Assembly (NCBI GenBank): GCA_045130235.1
Contig: JBGUPJ010000004.1
Span: forward strand, 1 to 64,000
Reading direction: 5' to 3'
Length of the DNA: 64,000 nucleotides
Source: UBA1756 sp045130235
Lineage (GTDB): Bacteria > Bacteroidota > Bacteroidia > Bacteroidales > WCHB1-69
The position numbers and the translations under genes are program-made. Positions 1-8,719 of this stretch are shown piece after piece (positions within the stretch are counted from its first letter, which is position 1; each line of letters starts with the position of its first letter). The notes beneath the pieces were generated by a model that made no database searches, was not told where the DNA came from, and saw only the letters and a list, made by a program, of their open reading frames with translations.

Positions 1-263
1 TGCATGTGCCCAACGCCTTCACCCCGAACGGCGATGGTCAGAACGACCTTTTCCTGCCGGTGTTCAACCACCCTGAACGGTTGGAGAGCTACAGCCTGCA
101 GGTTTACGACCGCTGGGGACGGCTGCTGTTCAGCGCCGACAATCCCTATCAGGGCTGGAACTGCAGTGAGTGCCCCGCCGGGGTGTACGTGTGGCGCATG
201 GAGTACAAGGCCGCCAGCGAGGGCAGCAAGATCCTGACCGGCAGCGTGACAGTGGTGCGGTGA
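1..263 (+). CDS. T9SS type B sorting domain protein, 3' end only
   Basis: Only the last 86 or so codons of a larger gene lie in the window; the frame is open to the left edge. The visible part is the gliding-motility-associated C-terminal domain (CHU_C, T9SS type B sorting signal): it begins PNAFTPNGDGQND, followed by the YDRWGRLLF strand and the CPAGVYVWRMEY strand, and ends in a short basic tail. In this family the domain directs a surface or secreted protein through the type IX secretion system. What the upstream part does cannot be told. The stop is TGA at 261-263. Confidence 0.9.
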   Translation, partial: HVPNAFTPNGDGQNDLFLPVFNHPERLESYSLQVYDRWGRLLFSADNPYQGWNCSECPAGVYVWRMEYKAASEGSKILTGSVTVVR

Positions 264-330
264 GGTGAAAACGGAAAATGAAAAGGTGAAATTTTTCAGC
301 CTTTTCGTGATCTATTTGCCAATAATGTTG

Positions 331-338
331 TATCTTTG
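331..338 (+). promoter_or_regulatory. Bacteroidota -7 promoter element of hutU
   Basis: TATCTTTG matches the Bacteroidota housekeeping -7 consensus TAnnTTTG and sits 36 bases before the ATG of the urocanate hydratase gene. It is preceded directly by GTTG and followed by CG. No convincing -33 TTG at the usual 19-21 base spacing was seen. Confidence 0.6.
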
Positions 339-374
339 CGCTCTTTTTTTGAAGGCAACAAAAATTTATAAGAT

Positions 375-2378
375 ATGACATTACAGGAATTCCAAAACGA
401 TCTGAGACAGGGCATTCCGGCAACTTTGCCCGCCCCGAAGCCGTACGACACCACCGTCAACCACGCGCCGAAACGCAAGGATATTCTGACCCCTGCGGAG
501 AAAAAACTGGCGCTCCGCAACGCGCTCCGCTACTTCGACCCGTCGCTGCACGCGGTGCTGGCACCCGAATTTGCAGAGGAACTGCACAAATACGGCCGCA
601 TCTATATGTATCGTTTCCGTCCGGACTACGACATGTACGCCCGTCCGATTGAGGATTACCCGGCCCGCTGCAAACAGGCAGCCGCCATCATGCTGATGAT
701 TCAGAACAACCTCGATCCCGCGGTTGCCCAGCACCCGCACGAGCTTATCACCTACGGTGGCAACGGCGCCGTGTTCCAGAACTGGGCTCAGTACCGCCTT
801 GTGATGAAATATCTTTCCGAGATGACCGACGAGCAGACCCTCGTGATGTACTCCGGTCACCCGCTGGGCTTGTTCCCCTCCCACAAGGACGCCCCCCGCG
901 TGGTGGTTACCAACGGTATGGTCATTCCCAACTACTCGAAACCTGACCATTGGGAGAAATTCAACGCGCTGGGTGTCAGTCAGTACGGACAGATGACGGC
1001 TGGTTCCTATATGTATATCGGACCGCAGGGCATCGTGCACGGCACTACCATCACGGTGCTGAATGCGGCTCGCAAGATTGGTGGCGGCACCGCTGGCAAG
1101 CTCTTCATCACCGCCGGTTTGGGTGGTATGTCGGGTGCGCAGCCGAAGGCCGGCGACATCGCTGGTGTGGTCTCCATCACCGCCGAAATCAACCCCGCCG
1201 CCACGCAGAAACGCTTCCAGCAGGGCTGGGTGGACGAGGTGCACGAGAACCTCGACGAACTCTTCGCCGCCGTGAACGCCGCCCGCGCCCAGAAGATCGC
1301 CCGCTCGTTCGCCTATCAGGGCAACGTGGTGGACCTCTGGGAATATTGCGCCGAAAAAGGCATTCAAGTAGATCTCGGTTCCGACCAGACCTCCCTCCAC
1401 AACCCGTGGGCTGGCGGTTACTATCCTGTCGGACAGAGCTTTGAGGAGTCGAAGGCGATGATGGCCGACGATCCCGCCCGTTTCAAAGAGGCTGTGCAGG
1501 CCAGCTTGCGCCGCCATGTGGCCGCTATCAACAAGCTGACTGCCAAGGGAATGTACTTCTTCGATTACGGCAACGCCTTCCTGTTGGAAAGCAGCCGCGC
1601 CGGTGCCGACGTGCTGAAAGCCGACGGCTCCTTCCGCTATCCCTCATACGTTCAGGATATTATGGGTCCCATGTGCTTCGACTACGGCTTCGGTCCGTTC
1701 CGCTGGGTGTGCGCATCCGGCAAGCCCGAAGACCTGGCCGTCACCGACGAGCTGGCTTTGCAGGTGCTGCGTAACCTCAGCGCCCACGCTCCGGCAGAGA
1801 TCCGCCAGCAGATGCAGGACAATATCACCTGGATCGAGGGTGCGCAGGCCAACCACTTGGTGGTGGGCTCGCAGGCACGTATCCTCTATGCCGACGAGGC
1901 TGGCCGCGTGCATATCGCCCTCGCCTTCAACAAGGCCATCCGCGAAGGCCGCCTGAGCGGACCGGTGGTGCTGGGCCGCGACCATCACGACGTGTCGGGT
2001 ACCGACAGCCCGTTCCGTGAGACATCCAACATCTACGACGGTTCGAGCTTCACGGCGGATATGGCCGTGCAGAACGTCATCGGCGACTCGTTCCGCGGCG
2101 CTACGTGGGTGAGCATTCACAACGGTGGCGGCGTTGGCTGGGGCGAGGTCATCAACGGTGGCTTCGGCATGGTGCTGGACGGTAGCGAAGACGCTGACCG
2201 CCGCATCCAGTCGATGCTCTACTGGGATGTCAACAACGGCATCTCCCGTCGCGCATGGGCCCGCAACGATGGTGCGCTGTTCGCCATCAAACGCGCCATG
2301 GCCTTGAACCCGAATCTGAAAGTCACCCTTCCCAACATCGCCGACGACGCTGTGTTGGACAAAGCTTTGGGTGAATAA
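375..2378 (+). CDS. hutU: urocanate hydratase
   Basis: This enzyme converts urocanate to 4-imidazolone-5-propionate, the second step of histidine degradation, in the cytoplasm with tightly bound NAD+. The 667-residue protein shows the family signatures: YGGNGAVFQNW from about residue 127, YMYIGPQGIVHGT from about 212, and the C-terminal RDHHDVSGTDSPFRET block. It is longer than the 550-residue proteobacterial form and matches the long form found in Bacteroidota and eukaryotes. A Bacteroidota -7 element precedes it, and the carbamate kinase gene follows after 31 bases, so the two are probably cotranscribed. Other hut genes are not in this window. Confidence 0.95.
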   Translation: MTLQEFQNDLRQGIPATLPAPKPYDTTVNHAPKRKDILTPAEKKLALRNALRYFDPSLHAVLAPEFAEELHKYGRIYMYRFRPDYDMYARPIEDYPARCKQAAAIMLMIQNNLDPAVAQHPHELITYGGNGAVFQNWAQYRLVMKYLSEMTDEQTLVMYSGHPLGLFPSHKDAPRVVVTNGMVIPNYSKPDHWEKFNALGVSQYGQMTAGSYMYIGPQGIVHGTTITVLNAARKIGGGTAGKLFITAGLGGMSGAQPKAGDIAGVVSITAEINPAATQKRFQQGWVDEVHENLDELFAAVNAARAQKIARSFAYQGNVVDLWEYCAEKGIQVDLGSDQTSLHNPWAGGYYPVGQSFEESKAMMADDPARFKEAVQASLRRHVAAINKLTAKGMYFFDYGNAFLLESSRAGADVLKADGSFRYPSYVQDIMGPMCFDYGFGPFRWVCASGKPEDLAVTDELALQVLRNLSAHAPAEIRQQMQDNITWIEGAQANHLVVGSQARILYADEAGRVHIALAFNKAIREGRLSGPVVLGRDHHDVSGTDSPFRETSNIYDGSSFTADMAVQNVIGDSFRGATWVSIHNGGGVGWGEVINGGFGMVLDGSEDADRRIQSMLYWDVNNGISRRAWARNDGALFAIKRAMALNPNLKVTLPNIADDAVLDKALGE

Positions 2379-2409
2379 ATTGACTGTCTAACAAAACTTT
2401 ATAAAAATT

Positions 2410-3348
2410 ATGGCTAAATTAGCAGTGGTCGCTTTTGGTGGAAATGCATTATTGAGAAGCGGCCAAAAAGGTACTTACCAGGAACAACTTCAGAATGTGG
2501 CCCAGACGTGCAACTCACTTTTGGGTTTGTTGAAACAAGATTATAATATTGTCATCGGACACGGTAATGGACCGCAGGTGGGCAACGTGATGTTGCAGCA
2601 CGAGGCCGGCAACAAGAGCTTCGACCTCCCCATCATGCCGATGGACTTCTGCGTGTCGGAGACGCAAGGCTCGATTGGTTATCTGATTGAGCAGGCTTTC
2701 CGCAATCTTTTCGCCAAAGAAGGCCTCCAGAAAAATGTGGTCACGTTGGTGACGCAGGTGGAGGTGAATGGTGAGGACCCGATGTTCAAGAACCCCACGA
2801 AGCCGGTGGGACCGTACTATACCGAGGAAGAGGCCGAGGAGTATGCCGCTGAAACGGGCGCCATTTTCCGTGAGGATCCGAAAGGCAACGGCTGGCGCAA
2901 GGTAGTGGCTTCCCCGAAGCCACTGAAAGTGAGCAATATCAACATTGTGAAGCAGTTGGCTGAGGCCGGCAATGTGGTCGTGACCGTGGGTGGCGGCGGC
3001 ATTCCGGTGATTGTGAAAGACGGTCTCATCCATGGCGTGGAGGCCGTGATTGACAAGGACTTGGCGTCAGCCCTCACGGCTGTAGAGATCGGTGCCGACG
3101 AATTCTACATCCTCACCGATGTGCCGAAAGTGTATCTCAACTTCAAGAAACCCAACGAGAAGGCGCTCGACACCATCACCGTGGCGGAGGCGAAGCAGTA
3201 CTTGGCGGAAGGACATTTCACCGAAGGTTCGATGGCACCGAAGATCCGGGCGGCCATTTACTTCGTGGAGAGTGGCGGTGCCGAGTGCATCATCACCGAA
3301 GCCGGACAGCTTGGAAATCCCGCGTGTGGTACGAGAATTGTGAGATAA
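2410..3348 (+). CDS. arcC: carbamate kinase
   Basis: A 312-residue amino-acid-kinase-fold enzyme that makes ATP and carbamate from carbamoyl phosphate and ADP. Visible signatures are FGGNALL near residue 9, GHGNGPQVGNV from residue 50, a glycine-rich TVGGGGIPV segment and VEAVIDKDLASALTA, all typical of ArcC, at normal family length. It lies 31 bases behind hutU and has no obvious promoter of its own. The ornithine carbamoyltransferase that would supply carbamoyl phosphate in citrulline breakdown is encoded 27 kb away at 30502. No arginine deiminase gene is in the window. Confidence 0.95.
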   Translation: MAKLAVVAFGGNALLRSGQKGTYQEQLQNVAQTCNSLLGLLKQDYNIVIGHGNGPQVGNVMLQHEAGNKSFDLPIMPMDFCVSETQGSIGYLIEQAFRNLFAKEGLQKNVVTLVTQVEVNGEDPMFKNPTKPVGPYYTEEEAEEYAAETGAIFREDPKGNGWRKVVASPKPLKVSNINIVKQLAEAGNVVVTVGGGGIPVIVKDGLIHGVEAVIDKDLASALTAVEIGADEFYILTDVPKVYLNFKKPNEKALDTITVAEAKQYLAEGHFTEGSMAPKIRAAIYFVESGGAECIITEAGQLGNPACGTRIVR

Positions 3349-3442
3349 ATCTCCGAAAAATTCACCACCGCAATGTTGCTTGATGCGTTGTTATAATCGT
3401 TAATTATTGATTATCAATAAATTAATAATAATTAAAAAAGAG

Positions 3443-3472
3443 TTGCAGATTTAAAATAAAGTTGTAATTTTG
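3443..3472 (+). promoter_or_regulatory. promoter of tRNA-Lys
   Basis: A TTG at 3443-3445 is followed after 19 bases by TAATTTTG at 3465-3472, the best match in the window to the full Bacteroidota promoter (-33 TTG, 19-21 bases, -7 TAnnTTTG). The tRNA begins 16 bases downstream, giving a short leader. Confidence 0.7.
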
Positions 3473-3488
3473 CAGCTCGAAAAACGGA

Positions 3489-3561
3489 GTCCCAGTAGCT
3501 CAGCAGGTAGAGCACATCCCTTTTAAGGATGGGGTCCTGGGTTCGAATCCCAGCTGAGACA
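3489..3561 (+). tRNA. tRNA-Lys (anticodon TTT)
   Basis: A complete cloverleaf can be drawn: acceptor 3489-3495 with 3554-3560, D arm GCTC/GAGC, anticodon stem CATCC/GGATG with loop CTTTTAA (anticodon TTT at 3522-3524), a 5-base variable loop, and T arm CTGGG/CCCAG around TTCGAAT. The discriminator is A at 3561 and CCA is not encoded. One oddity is a C-A mismatch at acceptor position 4:69. Confidence 0.95.
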
Positions 3562-3564
3562 CAG

Positions 3565-3590
3565 AAAGGCGGTTAACCCCGCCTTTTTTT
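3565..3590 (+). terminator. rho-independent terminator after tRNA-Lys
   Basis: AAAGGCGG pairs with CCGCCTTT across a short loop and runs into a T tract, three bases past the tRNA. It also lies past the 3' end of rodA, which converges from the other side, and could serve both directions. Confidence 0.8.
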
Positions 3591-3650
3591 ATTGTTTTAT
3601 ATTTCTATTTATTATTGAAAATCAATAACTTGTAAGTTGCTGATGCGTTT

Positions 3651-4904
3651 TTATTCGGCATTTATTCGAATAAAGATAAACAACAACAAGGTAAATCCCC
3701 ATAGCGATGAGCCGCCATAGCTGATGAACGGTAGGGGGATGCCGATGACTGGAATAAGTCCGATAGTCATGCCGATGTTGATGATGAGATGGAAGAAAAG
3801 AACCGAAGCCACCCCGTAACCATATACCCGTACAAAAGTACTCTTGTGCCGTTCCGCTAATTGTATAATGCGAATAATTAGGGTTAAAAAGAGGGCAAAA
3901 ATGGCAATACTACCGATGAATCCCCACTCTTCGCCGATGCCGCAGAAAATAAAGTCAGTGCTCTGTTCTGGCACAAAGTTGAGTTTGGTCTGCGTGCCGT
4001 TGAGATAACCCTTCCCGGAAAAGCCCCCTGAACCAATGGCAATCTTCGACTGGTTGAGATTGAAGTCTGCCCCTTTGGGGTCAATGCTTTTCCCAAAAAT
4101 AGTGTCAATGCGCTGTCTTTGATGAGGTTGCAAAACATTGGTGTAGGCCACATTAACGGCGAATACTAAAGCGACAAAACCTGCGAAGATACCGACATTG
4201 CGGAACAGCTTTTTCTTATTACCCCTAATAAAAAAGCATGAGATGCTGAGTACTACCAGCAGAAAAGCGATGGTATAAAGCTCGTTCCACATCAGCGTGA
4301 AAACAAAGGTCATCATGGTGAGGATGCCCATCAGCATCAACCATGAGTTGAACCCCTCACGGTAGAACATGATAAGGAAGGCAAAGAAAACCAGTGCTGA
4401 TCCTGTGTCTTTTTGTAAGATGGCGATGCCCGCAGGTACCAAGATAAAGATGAACGCGATAAGCCAAATGTGCCGTCGCTCATTGTCGGTTTTCCCTTCA
4501 TGGAAAAACTTTGCCAAAGCCAATGCGGTGGCAAATTTCGCGAATTCGATGGGTTGGATGCTGAATGCGCCTATTTTAATCCATGCTTTAGCTCCATTGA
4601 TGTCGGTGCCGATGAATAGCACCGATAGTATCAACAATATGAATATCAAGTAGATAACATAGGCGTGGCTGTAGAAGAATTTTCCGTCAACGATAAGGAT
4701 GGAGATGGCGAATACGGCCGATATAATAATCCAGATGAGCTGTCGTCCGTAGTTTTGTTCGAGGTTGAAGAGGGTGAACTCGTCGTGTGGGTTGTAGGAG
4801 GAGGAGTAGATGGTAAGCCACCCCACGATGACCAACGCCACGTAGATGAGGATGAGGATTGGGTCGATACCCTTGGAGGTTGTTGACGGATGGTCAGTTA
4901 GCAT
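3651..4904 (-). CDS. rodA: rod-shape-determining protein RodA (SEDS glycosyltransferase)
   Basis: A 417-residue polytopic membrane protein of the SEDS family (FtsW/RodA/SpoVE), which polymerises lipid II glycan strands during cell elongation. Hydrophobic segments run along the whole length, and the C-terminal IPLPFISYGGSSLWGF block is the family hallmark. Its start overlaps the end of the PBP2 gene by 11 bases, so it is translated as part of the same operon, and the two products act as a synthase-transpeptidase pair. RodA is preferred to FtsW because of this pairing and the lack of ftsI/murein-cluster neighbours. Confidence 0.92.
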   Translation of the reverse strand: MLTDHPSTTSKGIDPILILIYVALVIVGWLTIYSSSYNPHDEFTLFNLEQNYGRQLIWIIISAVFAISILIVDGKFFYSHAYVIYLIFILLILSVLFIGTDINGAKAWIKIGAFSIQPIEFAKFATALALAKFFHEGKTDNERRHIWLIAFIFILVPAGIAILQKDTGSALVFFAFLIMFYREGFNSWLMLMGILTMMTFVFTLMWNELYTIAFLLVVLSISCFFIRGNKKKLFRNVGIFAGFVALVFAVNVAYTNVLQPHQRQRIDTIFGKSIDPKGADFNLNQSKIAIGSGGFSGKGYLNGTQTKLNFVPEQSTDFIFCGIGEEWGFIGSIAIFALFLTLIIRIIQLAERHKSTFVRVYGYGVASVLFFHLIINIGMTIGLIPVIGIPLPFISYGGSSLWGFTLLLFIFIRINAE

Positions 4905-6723
4905 TTTTAGATTTGGTATAACTGATATTATGGGATAGCACTGCTTTTTCCTTTTCTGTCTGTTTAACTTCTCGGAAGAGATACATTTCTGTCATCAGGC
5001 TGGCGATACGGGCTGCCAGCACGCCGCCCCAGCCGCCGTTCTCCACCAGCACGAATATGGCGATCTTGGGCTGATCCGCCGGTGCGAAGCAGGCGAACAC
5101 TGAGTGGTCGGCGCCATGCGGGTTTTGCGCTGTTCCGGTTTTGCCCGCCATCTCAACCCCTTCCACCTGCGCCAATCGGCCTGTACCACTGCTGATGACC
5201 AGCTTCATTCCGTCAATGATGGGCTCAAAATAGGGTCGGTCGATGCCGCAGTCCATCCGCTCCGAATAGCGGGTGTTGGGGTTGTCTTTCGAGCCGATGG
5301 CTTTCACTACGTGGGGTTTGTAGTAATAGCCCCGGTTGGCGATGATGGCCACAAGATTGGCCATCTGCAATGGGGTACTGCCCACCTCTCCCTGTCCGAT
5401 GGCCATGGAAATAACAGAGTTGCCGTTCCAATGACCATTGTACCGTTTGTCGAAGTACTCCACACTCGGAATGATACCTTTCGACTCGTACGGCAGGTCG
5501 GTATTGAATTTCTGCCCGAAGCCTAATTGGTTGATATGGTCTTTCCAGACCTGGTAACCTTCTTGTATGGTGTGAAATTTGCTGTTGCTGATGGTGTTGT
5601 AGAAAGCGCGGCAGAAATAGGCATTGCATGAGCATCTCACCGCATCCACGAGGTCGGAGCCGGCATGGCTGTGACATTTCAGCCGGTTTCCACCATACGA
5701 GTAGCCTCCGCCGCAGCTGTAGTAGGTGTAGCGGTTGATGACGCCCTCCTGCTGAGCGATGAGTCCGTTAGCGAGTTTGAAGGTGGAGCCGGGCGGGTAA
5801 CAGGCTTTCAGTGCCCGGTTGAACAGCGGTGTGTTGTCAAGGTCCTGGTTGAGAGCCGCATAGTTCTTGCCGCGGTCTTTGCCTACCAACAGGTTGGGGT
5901 CGTAGGAGGGCATGGAGACGATGCAGAGAATTTCACCTGTCGATGGCTCAATGGCCACGATGCTGCCTTTCTTTCCTTGCAACAGCTTCTCGCCATACTC
6001 CTGCAACTTCAGGTCAAGGGTGCTCCACAAGTTCTGTCCTGCCACCGCGGCGATGTCAGCCGCACCGTCCTTGTATGCTCCCTGCTCACGGTTGTTCACA
6101 TCCACCAATACCATCCGCTTCCCCTTCTTTCCGCGGAGTTCCTCTTCGTACGACTTCTCAATGCCGCTGATGCCGATGTAATCTCCCAGCTGATAGTAGT
6201 TGTCCGAGGTGAGCTGCTGGTCGGTCACCTCCCCAATATAGCCGAGAATGTGTGCCGCAATAGGGGCGGGATAGGAACGTAAAATTCTATTCTGCACGAA
6301 AAAGCCAGGAAATTTGTGCATCTTTTCCTGAAGTACGCCGTAGTCCTCTTTCTTCATCTGTTGTTTGATGATGGAGGGCAGCAATGGCGAATAGATACGC
6401 GCCTTCTCCAATTTTTGACATAGCTCCTCTTTGGTGATGTCAATCGAGCGGCATAGGTCCATCGTGTCAAACGGTTTAACATCCTTAGGAATGACCATCA
6501 GGTCGTAAGCGGCCTCATTATAGACCAATAGCGAGTCGTTGCGGTCGTAAATGAGTCCGCGGGGTGGCGTAATGGTGACCTCGCGGATGGCGTTGCGCTC
6601 AGCAGCCTCCTTGTAACTTTTGTCCACCACCTGTATGCTGAATAGCTTGACCACGCATGCGCTGGCTATCAGTAGCATACAACCGATGATGATGATTTTT
6701 CGTTGTTGTGAAAGGGGATTCAT
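4894..6723 (-). CDS. mrdA: penicillin-binding protein 2 (elongation transpeptidase)
   Basis: A 609-residue class B PBP with one N-terminal membrane anchor (residues about 8-28), a dimerisation domain with the PPRGLIYDRND motif, and a transpeptidase domain. The catalytic SxxK is S313-T-F-K316 in PPGSTFK, the second motif is SCN, and KTG lies at 528-530 in AGKTGTAQ. It cross-links peptidoglycan during elongation together with RodA, whose gene overlaps its 3' end. The upstream polyprenyl synthetase gene ends 3 bases before this start, so all three are probably cotranscribed. Confidence 0.95.
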   Translation of the reverse strand: MNPLSQQRKIIIIGCMLLIASACVVKLFSIQVVDKSYKEAAERNAIREVTITPPRGLIYDRNDSLLVYNEAAYDLMVIPKDVKPFDTMDLCRSIDITKEELCQKLEKARIYSPLLPSIIKQQMKKEDYGVLQEKMHKFPGFFVQNRILRSYPAPIAAHILGYIGEVTDQQLTSDNYYQLGDYIGISGIEKSYEEELRGKKGKRMVLVDVNNREQGAYKDGAADIAAVAGQNLWSTLDLKLQEYGEKLLQGKKGSIVAIEPSTGEILCIVSMPSYDPNLLVGKDRGKNYAALNQDLDNTPLFNRALKACYPPGSTFKLANGLIAQQEGVINRYTYYSCGGGYSYGGNRLKCHSHAGSDLVDAVRCSCNAYFCRAFYNTISNSKFHTIQEGYQVWKDHINQLGFGQKFNTDLPYESKGIIPSVEYFDKRYNGHWNGNSVISMAIGQGEVGSTPLQMANLVAIIANRGYYYKPHVVKAIGSKDNPNTRYSERMDCGIDRPYFEPIIDGMKLVISSGTGRLAQVEGVEMAGKTGTAQNPHGADHSVFACFAPADQPKIAIFVLVENGGWGGVLAARIASLMTEMYLFREVKQTEKEKAVLSHNISYTKSKNAN

Positions 6724-6726
6724 GGC

Positions 6727-7689
6727 TTATTTATTGCGTTGTCTTAATTCTTGGACAAGGTTGCGGAAAGGTTCCTTCTTTTTGTCGTCCCCTATCTCAA
6801 TTTTTTCAAGATTGTCGAGCGCCTTCTGAAGATAAATTTCTATCTGTTGTTCCGTTTTTTGCGGTGTATGGGTTTGGTTGTAAATGTCTTTCACCGATTC
6901 GAATTTCTCTTGGTCGTCAAAATGGGTAGAAGAGAAATAGTGGAGAAGCCGTTCTCTTTGTTCGGGTTCGGCCTCCTGTAATGCACTGAGGTACAAGTAG
7001 GTTTTTTTGTTTTCTCGAATGTCTCCCCCGATTTTCTTACCAAAAACAGTCTTGTCGCCATAGACGTCGAGAAGGTCGTCTTTGAGCTGGAAGGCCAGCC
7101 CGAGCTGTATGCCGTATTCGTAGATAAGTTGCTGATTTTCAATACTTGTTTTGGATACAATGGCACCGGCTTGAAGGCATCCGGCCAGCAGAACCGCCGT
7201 CTTATATCGAATCATGTTGATGTAGTCGTCGAGGGTTACTTGGTCGGAGGTTTCGAAGTCGAGGTCTTTCTGCTGTCCCTCGCAGATTTCCACGGAGGTA
7301 CGGGCGAGCAGTTTCGATAAGTCAAGGGTGATCTGTGATGCGGTCGGGGTGTCTAAAATGGTTTGTAATGCGAGGGTGGCGAGGGCGTCGCCCGCAAGGA
7401 TGGCGATGTTGCCGTTCCATTTGCGATATACGGTCGGCTGTCCGCGCCGGATGGGGGCGTCGTCCATGATGTCATCGTGGATGAGGGTGAAGTTGTGCAG
7501 CATCTCGAAGGCTGCGGCTGGATAGAGGGCAGTCGCCTCATCGCCGCCGAATAGCTCGGCCGACATCAGCACCAACCGGGGGCGAAGTCGCTTTCCTCCT
7601 TGCGACAAGGTGTAGAATATGGGTTCGTATAGGTTTTTGGGTTCTTTGTCTAATGTTATGCTTTTGAAGAAATTAGTTAGTTGATCCAT
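6727..7689 (-). CDS. trans-polyprenyl diphosphate synthase
   Basis: A 320-residue all-helical isoprenyl synthase that condenses isopentenyl diphosphate onto an allylic primer. The first aspartate-rich motif is seen as LIHDDIMDDAPIRRG and the second as FQLKDDLLDVYGD. Residues just before the first motif, which set product length, do not let me choose safely between geranylgeranyl-, octaprenyl- and farnesyl-type products. It lies directly upstream of the PBP2 and rodA genes with only 3 bases between, a link that may reflect isoprenoid carrier supply for the wall. The quinone side chain is the main alternative role. Confidence 0.9.
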   Translation of the reverse strand: MDQLTNFFKSITLDKEPKNLYEPIFYTLSQGGKRLRPRLVLMSAELFGGDEATALYPAAAFEMLHNFTLIHDDIMDDAPIRRGQPTVYRKWNGNIAILAGDALATLALQTILDTPTASQITLDLSKLLARTSVEICEGQQKDLDFETSDQVTLDDYINMIRYKTAVLLAGCLQAGAIVSKTSIENQQLIYEYGIQLGLAFQLKDDLLDVYGDKTVFGKKIGGDIRENKKTYLYLSALQEAEPEQRERLLHYFSSTHFDDQEKFESVKDIYNQTHTPQKTEQQIEIYLQKALDNLEKIEIGDDKKKEPFRNLVQELRQRNK

Positions 7690-7715
7690 GTCGCTGGTTT
7701 TGTGATGGTTATATT

Positions 7716-8384
7716 TTAGTATTCGATGTAAAATTTGTCGGCAGAACGAATGTCTTGAATGGGCACGAGTTCCTCCTCATGGCAGTTTCGGATGGTGTCG
7801 TAGTGAACTTGCTCGAAGTTGCGTTTGTGGTAATTGGTCACTTCGTCAACATAAAAGTTATTGGTAATCAGGTATTTTTGTTCTTTTTGACCGAGGGTGT
7901 AGGTGAGAGTTACCCCAAATTCCATTGGGGAGGTTTCGCGGGTGAAGTAGGTGGTGTGGATCAATTCGCGTGAGGGACAAAGCTCCACATCGCAAAATTC
8001 CAGGATATGACTTTCAATGTCGGGACAGTTGAAATAACGGTAACTGTGCGGGGGAATGGAGACCACTGCGCCCGAAAAGGACAGCTTGCGATCCGTAATG
8101 GAAAGCTGTAGAAAGTCGGAGACATGGCCGTTTCTGGACAAGAAACACTCGTCGAGATGGAGGTGCATGGTTTGGTCGGAGGTGTTGTAAAGCGCGAACG
8201 ACATTGAGCCGTGGTCCTGCCAAAAGTCGTATGAAACCCTGCAATGACTGCCCACGTACCGGATTTCGTGAGGCGTAGTGGCGTAATTGTCAACACTCTT
8301 CACATGATAGACTTGATAGAACGAAGCGCAGCTGGTCAGCAATATGGCCGCGGCCAGGTAAACTGCGTATAGTAATCGTTTCAT
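7716..8384 (-). CDS. putative lipoprotein of unknown function
   Basis: The 222-residue product starts MKRLLYAVYLAAAILLTSCAS, a lipoprotein signal with lipobox LTSC. The frame is open for 17 more codons upstream, but a -7 promoter element at 8417-8424 lies inside that stretch, so the ATG at 8384 is the likely start. The mature part has no domain I recognise. It is rich in aromatic residues and alternates polar and hydrophobic positions, suggesting a beta-rich fold. It precedes the polyprenyl synthetase gene by 26 bases and may be the first gene of the rodA operon. Confidence 0.7.
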   Translation of the reverse strand: MKRLLYAVYLAAAILLTSCASFYQVYHVKSVDNYATTPHEIRYVGSHCRVSYDFWQDHGSMSFALYNTSDQTMHLHLDECFLSRNGHVSDFLQLSITDRKLSFSGAVVSIPPHSYRYFNCPDIESHILEFCDVELCPSRELIHTTYFTRETSPMEFGVTLTYTLGQKEQKYLITNNFYVDEVTNYHKRNFEQVHYDTIRNCHEEELVPIQDIRSADKFYIEY

Positions 8385-8416
8385 TTTGAGGGATTTTTCG
8401 GTTAAAAAAGCGTTGG

Positions 8417-8424
8417 CAAAGATA
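8417..8424 (-). promoter_or_regulatory. -7 promoter element of the lipoprotein/rodA operon
   Basis: On the minus strand the bases read TATCTTTG within GTTGTATCTTTGCC, a match to TAnnTTTG. It lies 33 bases upstream of the lipoprotein ATG and excludes the longer frame as the translated form. Confidence 0.65.
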
Positions 8425-8719
8425 CAACTTTGCATTGAAAATCGGGACGGCTTCCGTGCTTCTTTGGAAAAAAATTTTTGAGAAAGATTTTCTTTTGTGT
8501 CGTTTGAAATATTAATTTACAATTAACAATGGAAATTCTTCCAAAAATGAGTTTTTCACTTTGAAATTTTTTTTCATAATCTACTAATATTATTTTTAAA
8601 TCTTTGATTATTAAACAAATAAAAATTTACTATTCATTTAAAAATGAAGATAAATTGTTGTATCTTTGTAATATTAAAATATAGTAATAATAAGTTAATG
8701 TAATAATAATTTTTTAATA
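8425..8719 (+). other. AT-rich divergent intergenic region
   Basis: About 295 bases separate the minus-strand lipoprotein operon from the plus-strand RNA-ligase-like gene. The stretch is strongly AT-rich, in sharp contrast to the GC-rich gene that follows, and contains runs of A and T but no open frame. The only signals I can name are the two -7 elements at its ends, 8417-8424 (minus) and 8661-8668 (plus). Confidence 0.6.
8661..8668 (+). promoter_or_regulatory. -7 promoter element of the RNA-ligase-like gene
   Basis: TATCTTTG, directly preceded by TTGTTG, matches TAnnTTTG. The ATG of the next gene is 51 bases downstream. Confidence 0.65.

Noticed and set aside
381..1517. Long open frame (378 codons) on the minus strand inside hutU
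   Set aside because: It is antisense to a certain gene in GC-rich DNA, has histidine/valine/glycine-rich shadow composition and matches no family.
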